A stretch of DNA of 64,000 bases from Betaproteobacteria bacterium UBA1934 (GTDB lineage Bacteria > Pseudomonadota > Gammaproteobacteria > Burkholderiales > Rhodocyclaceae), in the NCBI GenBank assembly GCA_002337055.1, contig DDFG01000004.1, forward strand, positions 988,644 to 1,052,643. Reading direction: 5' to 3'. Of this stretch, positions 42,779-50,594 are shown piece by piece (position 1 is the stretch's first letter; each line of letters starts with the position of its first letter). The notes under the pieces were generated by a model that worked only from the letters and a program-made list of their open reading frames with translations, was not told the DNA's origin and did not search any database. The position numbers and the translations under genes are program-made.

Positions 42779-44050
42779 TTAGGCCTTGACCTTGAAGGCG
42801 CCGGCGTACTTCTTCGGGTCCTTGCCGTCCCAGATCACACCGTCGATCAGTTTGCTAGTGCGCATCTCGGATTTCGGCAACGCCACGCCAGCCGCCGTGG
42901 CGGCTTCCTTGTAGATATCAATGCGATTGACTTTCTTGGCGGTAGCCAGGTAGTCCGGTTCGTCCTTGAGCAGGCCCCAACGCTTGTGCTGGGTCATGAA
43001 CCACATGCCGTCGGAAAGGTACGGGAAATTCACCGCGCCGTCGTTGAAGAACTTCATGTGGTTCTTGTCATCCCAGGTCTTGCCCAGGCCGTTGGAGTAG
43101 CGACCCAGCATGCGCTCCAGAATGACTTCCATGTCGGTATTGACGTAGGCCTTCTGGGCGATGGTTTCGGCGGTCTTGCGGCGATTGGCGAGAGAGGCGT
43201 CGATCCAGCGGCCGGCTTCGATGATCGCAGCCGTCATGGCGCGCGCGGTGTTGGGGTTCTTCGCCACCCAGTCGGCAGTCGTGCCGAGCACCTTTTCCGG
43301 GTGATCGGTCCAGATATCCTGCGTCGTTGCGGCGGTAAAACCGATCTTGTCCATAATGGCGCGGTTGTTCCACGGCTCGCCGACGCAGAAGCCATCCATG
43401 TTGCCGACCCGCATGTTGGCCACCATCTGCGGCGGCGGCACGGTGATGGTCTTGACGTCTTTCAGCGGGTTGATGTCGTGCGCGCCCAGCCAGTAATACA
43501 GCCACATCGCGTGCGTGCCGGTGGGGAAGGTCTGGGCAAAGGTGTATTCGCCGGGTTTGCTGGTCAGCAGCTTCTTAAGGCCGGCGCCGTCGGTCACGCC
43601 CAAATCTTTCAACTTGTTGGCGAGCGTGATGGCCTGACCGTTGTTATTGAGGGTCATCAGCACGTTCATATCTTTCTTTGGCCCGCCAATGCCCATCTGC
43701 ACACCATAGACCAAGCCGTAGAGAACATGCGCTGCGTCGAGTTCGCCGTTCACCAGCTTGTCGCGTACCGAGGCCCAGCTAGCCTCCTTGGTCGGGATGA
43801 TCTTGATGCCGTATTTCTTGTCGAAGCCCATTTCGGCGGCCATGACCACGCTGGCGCAGTCGGTGAGCGGGATGAACCCGATCTTCACTTCGGTCTTCTC
43901 GGGCTTGTCGCTACCGGCGGCATGGGCGCCAGGAGCCACGCTGAGTCCGGAGATCAGGGCGGCGCCGCCAAACATGGCCGACGCTCGGAAGAATTCGCGG
44001 CGGCGTGGATCGAGGGGCGCGTTTTCGGAAACAGAATCAAATTCTTGCAT
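42779..44050 (-). CDS. nrtA: Nitrate-binding protein of the ABC importer (Tat-exported)
   Basis: This 423-residue protein carries a twin-arginine signal (RRREFFRASAMFGGAALISG) and an NrtA-type solute-binding domain (KIGFIPLTDCASVVMAAEMG; TGTHAMWLYYWLG; NMDGFCVGEPWNN). It delivers nitrate to the NrtB permease at the outer face of the inner membrane. The second ATG (44050) is chosen over 44056 because GAGGAG stands 6 bases before it and directly abuts the first. It is the first structural gene after the regulated leader. Confidence 0.93.
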   Translation of the reverse strand: MQEFDSVSENAPLDPRRREFFRASAMFGGAALISGLSVAPGAHAAGSDKPEKTEVKIGFIPLTDCASVVMAAEMGFDKKYGIKIIPTKEASWASVRDKLVNGELDAAHVLYGLVYGVQMGIGGPKKDMNVLMTLNNNGQAITLANKLKDLGVTDGAGLKKLLTSKPGEYTFAQTFPTGTHAMWLYYWLGAHDINPLKDVKTITVPPPQMVANMRVGNMDGFCVGEPWNNRAIMDKIGFTAATTQDIWTDHPEKVLGTTADWVAKNPNTARAMTAAIIEAGRWIDASLANRRKTAETIAQKAYVNTDMEVILERMLGRYSNGLGKTWDDKNHMKFFNDGAVNFPYLSDGMWFMTQHKRWGLLKDEPDYLATAKKVNRIDIYKEAATAAGVALPKSEMRTSKLIDGVIWDGKDPKKYAGAFKVKA

Positions 44051-44087
44051 GGCCATCTCCTCAAGAAAAAACAGAAAGCGTCAAAAC

Positions 44088-44135
44088 AAAAAGGCGTCCG
44101 TCTCTCCGCAAAGGGGGCGCGGAGGGACGGACGCC
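44088..44135 (-). terminator. Leader terminator (attenuator) upstream of nrtA
   Basis: On the minus strand a 17-base-pair stem with one C-A mismatch (arms 44119-44135 and 44093-44109), a 9-base loop and a run of five T forms a strong intrinsic terminator 38 bases before nrtA. The outer part of the 5' arm is also the 3' half of the second ANTAR-type hairpin, so the two structures exclude each other. Confidence 0.92.
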
Positions 44136-44173
44136 TTTGTCCGTGATTACGGCCGGAACACCCTTGCTCCGGC
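44127..44173 (-). promoter_or_regulatory. ANTAR-type two-hairpin antiterminator RNA in the nas leader
   Basis: The first hairpin (44152-44173) has an 8-base-pair stem, including one G-T, with hexaloop AAGGGT. The second (44127-44144) has stem ACGGAC/GTCCGT and hexaloop AAAGGC. Both loops have A at position 1 and G at position 4, the pattern recognised by ANTAR proteins. The second hairpin overlaps the terminator 5' arm. NasT, encoded directly upstream, is the expected ligand; binding would free transcription into nrtA. Confidence 0.88.
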
Positions 44174-44188
44174 TGATGACCAACCTAA

Positions 44189-44205
44189 TGCAAAGCGCGT
44201 GCCAG
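44189..44205 (-). promoter_or_regulatory. Sigma-54 promoter of the nrt-nir-nas operon
   Basis: The minus-strand sequence CTGGCACGCGCTTTGCA matches the sigma-54 consensus at every defined position: GG (44202-44203) and GC (44190-44191) separated by 10 bases. The predicted start near 44178 is about five bases before the first ANTAR hairpin. Confidence 0.88.
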
Positions 44206-44278
44206 GCTTGGGATTCGCACCGAAAGGGCCGTTCTGACTTGGTTTTCGGCGGGGCTTTGATTGCGAACAGTAGTTTTC

Positions 44279-44295
44279 TGCACAGCCTCAGTGCA
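44279..44295. promoter_or_regulatory. NtrC-like enhancer site 1
   Basis: The site TGCAC-N7-GTGCA (minus TGCACTGAGGCTGTGCA) fits the 17-base NtrC consensus, about 100 bases upstream of the sigma-54 promoter. Confidence 0.7.
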
Positions 44296-44310
44296 TCATA
44301 TTCGCTGCAA

Positions 44311-44327
44311 CGCACAACATTGGCGCA
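44311..44327. promoter_or_regulatory. NtrC-like enhancer site 2
   Basis: CGCACAACATTGGCGCA is a weaker dyad of the same type, centred 32 bases (about three helical turns) from site 1, as usual for paired NtrC sites. It lies just beyond the nasT stop. Confidence 0.55.
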
Positions 44328-44333
44328 GCCGGG

Positions 44334-44909
44334 TCACAGCAACAGATCGGCCATGTCGATCACGCTTTGCGCCACGGTGCCGAGCGGTTGCGCTTTGTCC
44401 ATGGCGAGCTTGCGCAACATGGCGTGCGCCGCCCCCTCGTCCAGACCGCGCCGATCCATCAAGATACCCTTGGCGCGCTCCACCACTGACCGCTCGGAGA
44501 GTTTGCGCGTTGCCGTCGCCAGCTCGCGGCGCAAGCTCTGATGCGCCTCGAAACGCGCCAGCGCAACGCTAATGATGGGTTTTAGCCTGGCGACTTCCAG
44601 CCCGTCTACAACGTAGGCGGAAACGCCCGCCGCCACCGCCTGCTTGATCAGCGCGTCGTCGCTCTCGCGGGCGAAGACCAGCACCGGACGAGGTGCATCA
44701 CGCTCCATCGCGGCAATATGCTCCAGCGTGTCGCGCGACGGGGCATCGGTCTCGATCAGAATGACATCCGGCTTAATACGGGCCACCTGATCCGGAAGAT
44801 CGGAGGCCGAGGCGAGTACTGCCGCGACCTGATGGCCGGCCAGAATCAGGCCACGGCAGATATCCGCCGCCCGCTGCTGCAATTCGTCGATAACCAGGAT
44901 ACGGAGCAT
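44334..44909 (-). CDS. nasT: ANTAR-domain antitermination regulator NasT
   Basis: This 191-residue protein has an N-terminal receiver-like domain (about 1-120; ILVIDELQQRAADICRGL, VILIETDAPSRDTLEHI) and a C-terminal ANTAR RNA-binding domain (about 130-188; VERAKGILMDRRGLDEGAAH). NasT binds the nas leader RNA and prevents termination when nitrate is present; in known systems it is held back by NasS, an NrtA-like cytoplasmic sensor. No nasS is adjacent here, and nrtA carries an export signal. Its target hairpins lie directly downstream. Confidence 0.92.
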   Translation of the reverse strand: MLRILVIDELQQRAADICRGLILAGHQVAAVLASASDLPDQVARIKPDVILIETDAPSRDTLEHIAAMERDAPRPVLVFARESDDALIKQAVAAGVSAYVVDGLEVARLKPIISVALARFEAHQSLRRELATATRKLSERSVVERAKGILMDRRGLDEGAAHAMLRKLAMDKAQPLGTVAQSVIDMADLLL

Positions 44910-44955
44910 GACGTTTACCTCGCAAGACCCGTGCCGGACTCTGCGGCCGCCGGGT

Positions 44956-46992
44956 TCAGCTCTTCAGCAGATCTTCCCGGCCACCGAGCCAGCGTTGCAG
45001 ATGGCGGTCCGCCAACTCGGGGGCATCGTTCAGCAGTTCTTCCGCGATCTCGCGGGCGATCTCGACAAGATCGGCATCGGCGTCCAGATCCGCGTAGCGC
45101 AGCAACGGCAGGCCGCTCTGACGTGCCCCGACAAACTCGCCCGGGCCACGCAACTGCAAATCCTGCCTCGCAATTTCGAAGCCATCGGTGTGTTCATAGA
45201 TGATTTTCAGTCGCGCGCGAGCAGTTTCCGACAACGGCTGGGCGTACATCAGCACACAAGCCGATTCGTGGACGCCCCGCCCGACCCGGCCGCGCAACTG
45301 GTGCAACTGCGCCAGCCCAAACCGTTCGGCGTGCTCGATGACCATGAGGCTGGCATTGGGGACGTCGACCCCCACCTCGATCACCGTCGTGGCTACCAAT
45401 ACATCCAGCGCCCCGCGCGCGAAGTCGCTCATCACGGCCTGCTTCTCGTCGCCTTTCAACCGCCCGTGCACGAGGCCGATCCGCAGATGCGACAATTCGG
45501 CGCGCAACCGCTCGAAAGTCTCCAGCGCCGTTTGCAGTTGCAACGCCTCCGACTCCTCGATCAGCGGGCACACCCAGTAGGCCTGGCGCCCCTCGCGGAC
45601 GCGCTCGTCGACATAGGCGGTCACTTCGGCGCGGCGGGCATCGCTGACCAGACGGGTGCGGATCGGCGTGCGCCCCGGCGGCAATTCGTCGAGAACGGAA
45701 ACGTCGAGATCGGCGAAATAGCTCATCGCCAGCGTGCGGGGGATCGGTGTCGCGGACATCATCAACAGATGCGGGTTCGCTCCCTTCTGCCGCAGGGCCA
45801 GACGCTGCTGCACGCCAAAGCGGTGTTGTTCATCGACGATGGCAAGGCCCAGTCGCGCGAAATCGACGTGATCCTGGATCAGCGCATGGGTGCCGATGAC
45901 CAGATGCGCTGCGTCCGCCATGGCCGCCAACTGGGTGCGCCGCGCCTTGGCCTTGAGACTGCCGGTCAGCCACGCCACCTGGAGGCCCAGCGGGCCCAGC
46001 CAGGCGGCCAGCTTCTGATAATGCTGTTCGGCCAAGATCTCCGTGGGCGCCATGAAAGCGGTTTGCCAGCCCGCTTCCGCCGCCGCGCAGGCAGCCAATG
46101 CCGCGACGATCGTTTTGCCGCTGCCGACATCGCCCTGGAGCAGGCGTTGCATCGGGAAAGCTTGCGCCAGATCGCGCCCGATCTCGGCCACCGCCCTTTG
46201 CTGCGCGCCCGTCAACCCGAACGGCAAGGCGCGCAAAAGGGCGGCGGCCTGTTCCCCGGCCGGCGCCAGCACCGGCGCGCCCCGCTCGCGACGCGTGCGG
46301 TAGGCACGGCGCAACGATAGCTGCTGGGCCAGTAGTTCGTCCAGCTTGATGCGCCGCCAGTGGGGGCAGTGTTTCTCGAGCGCCGCCGAGGCGGTTCCGG
46401 CCGGCGGCTCGTGCAATTGTTTCAGCGCCACATCGATGCCGGGCAGCGCCAGACGCACGCGCCACGCGGCCGGAATCGAATCGGTCAGGTCGACCGCCGC
46501 CCAGGCGCGCGCGATCTGCTTTCTGAGCGTGAGCTGACCGACTCCCGCCGTGGTCGGATAGATCGGGGTCAGCGTCGACGGCAGAACCTCACCCGCCTCC
46601 ACCGCATGAAAGCGGGGATGCACCATCTCGGCTCCGAAAAACCCGCCCCTGACCTCGCCGAAGAACCGCACCCGCCGGCCGGGCGCCAGCAAAGCCTTCT
46701 GGCTGGGATAGAAGCTGAACAGGCGCACCCAGAGCTCGCCACTGTCGTCGCGCGCCCGCACCAGTAACTGGCGGCGCGGGCGAAACTGGATTTCCGCCGA
46801 TTCCACCACCGCCTCGACCTGCACGGGCACCCCCCAAGGGGCTTCGGCAATCCGGGTCAGGCGGGTTTCGTCCTCGTAACGCAGCGGCAGGTGCAGCAAC
46901 AGATCGACCGGCCGCGACAACCCCAGACGCGCCAGTTTCTTCTTCAGCGCTGCGGGCAGCCCGCCCTCGGAAGGGGCCCCTGGTGCAATCAT
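44956..46992 (-). CDS. recG: ATP-dependent DNA helicase RecG
   Basis: This 678-residue protein has an N-terminal wedge (OB-fold) domain (about 50-150; LLLHLPLRYEDET) and two helicase domains with Walker A GDVGSGKT, motif II DEQH in IVDEQHRFGVQQR, SATPIPRTL and the C-terminal QLHQLRGRVGRG. It regresses stalled forks and processes branched DNA. Its ATG overlaps the ridA stop by four bases. Confidence 0.96.
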   Translation of the reverse strand: MIAPGAPSEGGLPAALKKKLARLGLSRPVDLLLHLPLRYEDETRLTRIAEAPWGVPVQVEAVVESAEIQFRPRRQLLVRARDDSGELWVRLFSFYPSQKALLAPGRRVRFFGEVRGGFFGAEMVHPRFHAVEAGEVLPSTLTPIYPTTAGVGQLTLRKQIARAWAAVDLTDSIPAAWRVRLALPGIDVALKQLHEPPAGTASAALEKHCPHWRRIKLDELLAQQLSLRRAYRTRRERGAPVLAPAGEQAAALLRALPFGLTGAQQRAVAEIGRDLAQAFPMQRLLQGDVGSGKTIVAALAACAAAEAGWQTAFMAPTEILAEQHYQKLAAWLGPLGLQVAWLTGSLKAKARRTQLAAMADAAHLVIGTHALIQDHVDFARLGLAIVDEQHRFGVQQRLALRQKGANPHLLMMSATPIPRTLAMSYFADLDVSVLDELPPGRTPIRTRLVSDARRAEVTAYVDERVREGRQAYWVCPLIEESEALQLQTALETFERLRAELSHLRIGLVHGRLKGDEKQAVMSDFARGALDVLVATTVIEVGVDVPNASLMVIEHAERFGLAQLHQLRGRVGRGVHESACVLMYAQPLSETARARLKIIYEHTDGFEIARQDLQLRGPGEFVGARQSGLPLLRYADLDADADLVEIAREIAEELLNDAPELADRHLQRWLGGREDLLKS

Positions 46993-47372
46993 CCGCCCAG
47001 CACGAGGACGCCGTCGGCTTCAACCAAGGCGCCGCGCGGCAGGGCTTTGACTCCAACGGCGGCGCGCGCCGGATAGGGCGCCGGGCAATGACGCGCCATG
47101 GCTTCGTTAACCTTGGCAAAATCCGCCAAATCGACGAGATAGACATTCAGTTTGACGAGATCGGCCAGCGAGCCGCCGGCCGCTTCGGCAACCGCCTTGA
47201 GGTTTTCAAAAACACGCTCGATCTGAGCGTCGATACCTTCGACCATCTGGCCGCTGGCCGGGTCAAGGCCGATCTGGCCGGAAAGATAGAGGGTGTCGCC
47301 CGCTCGCACGGCCTGCGAATAGGTGCCAATGGCGGCGGGGGCCTTCGGCGTCGAAATGATCGTTTTGCTCAT
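46989..47372 (-). CDS. ridA: RidA family enamine/imine deaminase
   Basis: This is a 127-residue YjgF/YER057c/UK114 protein: SGQIGLDPASGQMVEG, VFENLKAVAEAAG and YPARAAVGVKALPRGALVE. The Arg in YPARAAV is the residue that binds the carboxylate of 2-aminoacrylate. It clears reactive enamines made by PLP enzymes. The start at 47372 (MSKTIISTPKAP) is chosen over a longer reading to 47465. It is translationally coupled to recG and divergent from the TPR gene. Confidence 0.94.
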   Translation of the reverse strand: MSKTIISTPKAPAAIGTYSQAVRAGDTLYLSGQIGLDPASGQMVEGIDAQIERVFENLKAVAEAAGGSLADLVKLNVYLVDLADFAKVNEAMARHCPAPYPARAAVGVKALPRGALVEADGVLVLGG

Positions 47373-47416
47373 GGCGTGGTCTGATTCCCTAGTCGATGGA
47401 AATCTGGAGATGGTAA

Positions 47417-47752
47417 ATGAGCGCGACCATAATCGCCAATCTTGAAAAATTGCTGGGCGGCCCACGCGACAACGCGGTACTTCGCTACTCGCTGGGCAAC
47501 GAGTACCTCAAGGCGGGCGACCACGCGCGGGCGGTAGCCGCGCTACGCGAAGCGGTGCGGCGCGATCCCGCGTTTTCGGCGGCGTGGAAGACGCTAGGCA
47601 AGGCATTGGACGAGGGAGGCGACAGTGCGGACGCGTTGGCCGCTTATCAACAGGGCATCACGGTCGCCGAAAGCAAGGGCGACATCCAGGCCGCTAAGGA
47701 AATGGGCGTATTTGCGCGCCGACTGGCGAAACGTCTGACAGCTCAGAGTTGA
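47417..47752 (+). CDS. Small tetratricopeptide-repeat protein
   Basis: This 111-residue cytoplasmic protein has about two to three TPR motifs (NAVLRYSLGNEYLKAGDHARAV, AFSAAWKTLGKALDEGGD, DALAAYQQGITVAESKGD). It probably serves as a protein-binding adaptor; no enzymatic motif is seen. It is a single gene between the divergent ridA and the convergent SPOR gene. Confidence 0.85.
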   Translation: MSATIIANLEKLLGGPRDNAVLRYSLGNEYLKAGDHARAVAALREAVRRDPAFSAAWKTLGKALDEGGDSADALAAYQQGITVAESKGDIQAAKEMGVFARRLAKRLTAQS

Positions 47753-47803
47753 TTCGGGATCGGGTTCGCGGCCCCGCAGGCTTCCGTCCGCGCCACATGG
47801 CTG

Positions 47804-48598
47804 TCAGCGTCGCGCGCTGGGCGTGAGCAAGAGACCCTCGACCCCGAGCGCTTTCAGCTTGGCTTGCGCGACAGCGGCTTCCTCGCGAGTCTTGAACGGT
47901 CCGACGCTAACGCGGGCTTCGAGCGTGGAGGGAATGCCATTCAACGCCAACTTGGCATGCAGTTCCTCGGCGGCGCGAGCATTCGCGAATAGCCCCGCCT
48001 GCACCGAATACCCACGCAACAGGCGCGGCAAGGTGGCGGAGGGCACCGGCGTGATGGCTATGCCGGGCTGAGCAGGGGTCGCCTCTTGCGCAGGACGGAC
48101 GGGCGCCGCCACGACTGCCGCACCGGGCGCTGCCGTGCTTTCGGGGACACCTTGTTCAGTCGCCGACCCCAACACAGGCCGACTTGCTCTATCGGTGGGT
48201 TCCGCCGGCAATTTGGCGGCGACACGGGCGGACTTGCCAGATGCATCTGAGATCGCTGCACCAGGTCTATCGGGTGGCGACGACGAAGGCCTGGCGGCAG
48301 GCTCTTCGGTTTTGACTGACGCAGCAGGAATAGGCGTTTCGGCCGGCTTGTCTTCGCGAGCCGGGGGCGTGGGCAAATCGGCGTTTGGCTTGACGGGCTG
48401 GCTGACTTCTTTTTTGGGGGGTACCGGCACTGGTTTTGTAAACACCGGTGCCTCGGGCTCGTCCGGCTTGGCGAGATAATCGAAAAAGGCAAGCGCCCCG
48501 AGCAGCAGCGCCACCAAGCCGCCAGCCACGGCAAGGCGCTTCATGAGTTTGACGCGGAGTTCGGTTTCTCGGTCTGCGTCTGTACGCTCGTCGGCCAT
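47804..48598 (-). CDS. SPOR-domain inner-membrane protein
   Basis: This 264-residue protein has a short cytoplasmic N-terminus, one membrane helix (about 20-38; LAVAGGLVALLLGALAFFDYL), a long Pro/Ala/Lys-rich periplasmic linker, and a C-terminal SPOR domain (about 190-260; YSVQAGLFANARAAEELHAKL, VSVGPFKTREEAAVAQAKLKA). SPOR domains bind denuded septal peptidoglycan, so a cell-division role is likely. It lies 2 bases after the DUF2802 gene. Confidence 0.9.
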   Translation of the reverse strand: MADERTDADRETELRVKLMKRLAVAGGLVALLLGALAFFDYLAKPDEPEAPVFTKPVPVPPKKEVSQPVKPNADLPTPPAREDKPAETPIPAASVKTEEPAARPSSSPPDRPGAAISDASGKSARVAAKLPAEPTDRASRPVLGSATEQGVPESTAAPGAAVVAAPVRPAQEATPAQPGIAITPVPSATLPRLLRGYSVQAGLFANARAAEELHAKLALNGIPSTLEARVSVGPFKTREEAAVAQAKLKALGVEGLLLTPSARR

Positions 48599-48600
48599 CG

Positions 48601-49131
48601 TCAATCTTCCCTGTTTCGTGCCAGCGCAATCACCAGTTCGGCTTCCGCCCGGGCGATGCCGCAACGCTCGGCGATGACCTCGGGAGCACATCCGTTCATC
48701 GCCATCTGCATGGCGTCGGTGTAGAGCGGCGAGACAGTCTGCGTGGCCTTGAACTGGGCCGCCTCGCTACGGGTTTCTTCGCGCAGGGCCGCGAATTCAC
48801 TGCGCAGGGCATCGAGTTCGTCTCGCATTTGCGCCACTTCGCGGCTCAAGCTGTCACGAACCGCCAGCATTTCGCCCAGCCAGGGCGGCTCTGCCTCCAC
48901 AGGGATGGCGGGCGCTGCCTTGCCCAAGGACTCAGAACGCGATGGCAGGATTTCCGGTGACATCTCCGCGGGCGTAACGGTCGGTTCGACCGCCGTTGCG
49001 CCGCGCTTTCTCGATTGCCGCAAGCGACGGATGCGCCACCACTCGAACAGCATGTAGAGCGCCAGCAGGACGACCAGGAACAACAGTCCCTCGCGCCACC
49101 CCAGTGTCAGCTCTGCCGAGTCGAAGCGCAT
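48601..49131 (-). CDS. DUF2802 domain protein
   Basis: This 176-residue protein has an N-terminal membrane helix (EGLLFLVVLLALYMLFEWW), a coiled-coil stretch (SLSREVAQMRDELDALRSEFAALREE) and a C-terminal DUF2802 segment (AMQMAMNGCAPEVIAERCGIARAEAEL), which looks like a helix-turn-helix. Family function is unknown; related proteins are often near flagellar or chemotaxis loci, but here the neighbour is a SPOR protein. Confidence 0.8.
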   Translation of the reverse strand: MRFDSAELTLGWREGLLFLVVLLALYMLFEWWRIRRLRQSRKRGATAVEPTVTPAEMSPEILPSRSESLGKAAPAIPVEAEPPWLGEMLAVRDSLSREVAQMRDELDALRSEFAALREETRSEAAQFKATQTVSPLYTDAMQMAMNGCAPEVIAERCGIARAEAELVIALARNRED

Positions 49132-49144
49132 CCTTATTTCGCGA

Positions 49145-50401
49145 TCAGAAGTTCTGCGAGAACTGCACGCCGACGATATGGCAGCTATCGTCGTAATGAC
49201 CGCGCAGCGTCGAGGTGCCGATCACCGCGCCAGTCGTCGGGCTACGGAAGACGGTGGTCTGGGCGATCGCTGGATCCTTGACGTAGAGATAGGTATAGCC
49301 TGCATCAACGACGGTATCCTTGCCTGGCTTCCACTGGGCGCCAAACGAGAGCCAGATGCGGTTGTTATCAGGCACCCGCGCCGTACGTGTGGTGTCGCGA
49401 GTCGGCGTGCGGTCAGCGGCCAGGCCGAATTTCAACTTGATGTCATCGGCGTATTTGTAGGCTGCACCCCAAGCCAGACGCCAGGTGTCCTTGTAGGCAA
49501 AGCTTTCGGCGCCAATGATGCGCGAATCCGCCAGGCGGACAACGTTCAGCAGGCCCAGCTTGCTCCACGCGGTGTAGGAAAGGTCGCCCATCGATTCCCA
49601 GCGATCGGAGAGTTGCTGCCATACCGAAACCGTGAAGGTGTCGGGAAGCTTAAGCTTGGCGCTGGCCGGAATCACCGTGGTGCCGACCGACTGATTGCCT
49701 GTCAACGTGTAGTCCATCGCCGAACGGTAAGCGACGCCTACACGCATGGCGGGAGAGAGCGTGAACAAGGCACCCACGTTCCAGCCCCAGGTATGGTCGT
49801 CCCCCTTGAGCATCGACTTGCCCAGCGGCGTCATGCTGGTCATCTCCGCCTTGATTTGCTGGTAATTAATGCCCACGCCGAGCGAGACCGTATCGCTGGC
49901 GCGATAGGCCAGAGAGGGATTGAGGTTGATGGTCTTGACTTCGGACTTGAGGGACTGGAAGCGACCAACCCAGCTGTTGTCGTCATATTCCGTCTTCAGG
50001 CCGAACGGCGCGGACACTCCCAGGCCACCGAAAAGTTCCGGCGTCAATTGCCAGGACACATACGCATTTGGCACCACGGCCCAGCCGCCAGCATCGCCGC
50101 CGGTGGAACCCACCACAGCCGGGGTCAGCAGGCCTGTGCCAGAAGAACCTTCATTGCGGAATTCGTAGCTCGGGCCAATGGCCACCAGCCCGACGGAAAC
50201 CTGACGACCCTTCAGCTGGGTCATGCCGGCCGGGTTATAGAAGATTGTGGCGGCATTGTCAGCCACTGCTGCCGACCCCGCGTAAGCAACGCCCAGGCCA
50301 CTTGCGTTTTGTTCCAGCAACTGGAAGGCCGACGCTGAAGCGACGCCGGAAAAGCCTGCCAGCATGGCAGCGGACAACAGGCGCAACTGGGTTTTTTTCA
50401 T
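49145..50401 (-). CDS. OmpP1/FadL-family outer-membrane transporter
   Basis: This 418-residue beta-barrel protein has a signal peptide (MKKTQLRLLSAAMLAGFSGVASA) and the FadL hatch motif (SAFQLLEQNASGLGVAYAGS and NAATIFYNPAGMT). It ends in a C-terminal Phe (VQFSQNF), the usual barrel-assembly signal. It imports hydrophobic compounds such as long-chain fatty acids or aromatics. GGAGA precedes the ATG at 50401; a longer frame to 50554 is not used. Confidence 0.92.
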   Translation of the reverse strand: MKKTQLRLLSAAMLAGFSGVASASAFQLLEQNASGLGVAYAGSAAVADNAATIFYNPAGMTQLKGRQVSVGLVAIGPSYEFRNEGSSGTGLLTPAVVGSTGGDAGGWAVVPNAYVSWQLTPELFGGLGVSAPFGLKTEYDDNSWVGRFQSLKSEVKTINLNPSLAYRASDTVSLGVGINYQQIKAEMTSMTPLGKSMLKGDDHTWGWNVGALFTLSPAMRVGVAYRSAMDYTLTGNQSVGTTVIPASAKLKLPDTFTVSVWQQLSDRWESMGDLSYTAWSKLGLLNVVRLADSRIIGAESFAYKDTWRLAWGAAYKYADDIKLKFGLAADRTPTRDTTRTARVPDNNRIWLSFGAQWKPGKDTVVDAGYTYLYVKDPAIAQTTVFRSPTTGAVIGTSTLRGHYDDSCHIVGVQFSQNF

Positions 50402-50594
50402 TGGTTTGTCTCCAGACAGTTTGGGTGAGGATAAACCGTTAGATTTTACTGAATTATTACGCACCGGTGTTTGTCGGCGCCGCAGGCAACGCTTTCTGGC
50501 CGCCGCTTGTCGCGTCGGTGCCGACTCTGCGCGCTGACACACCGCGGCCGGCAAACTTTCTTATACTGTCGGCTGATAGCCAAGAGCCCTGACG

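Noticed and set aside
42779..44050. Idea that the NrtA-like protein is the cytoplasmic sensor NasS.
   Set aside because: It carries a twin-arginine signal and is followed by permease and ATPase genes, so it is the transporter's binding protein.
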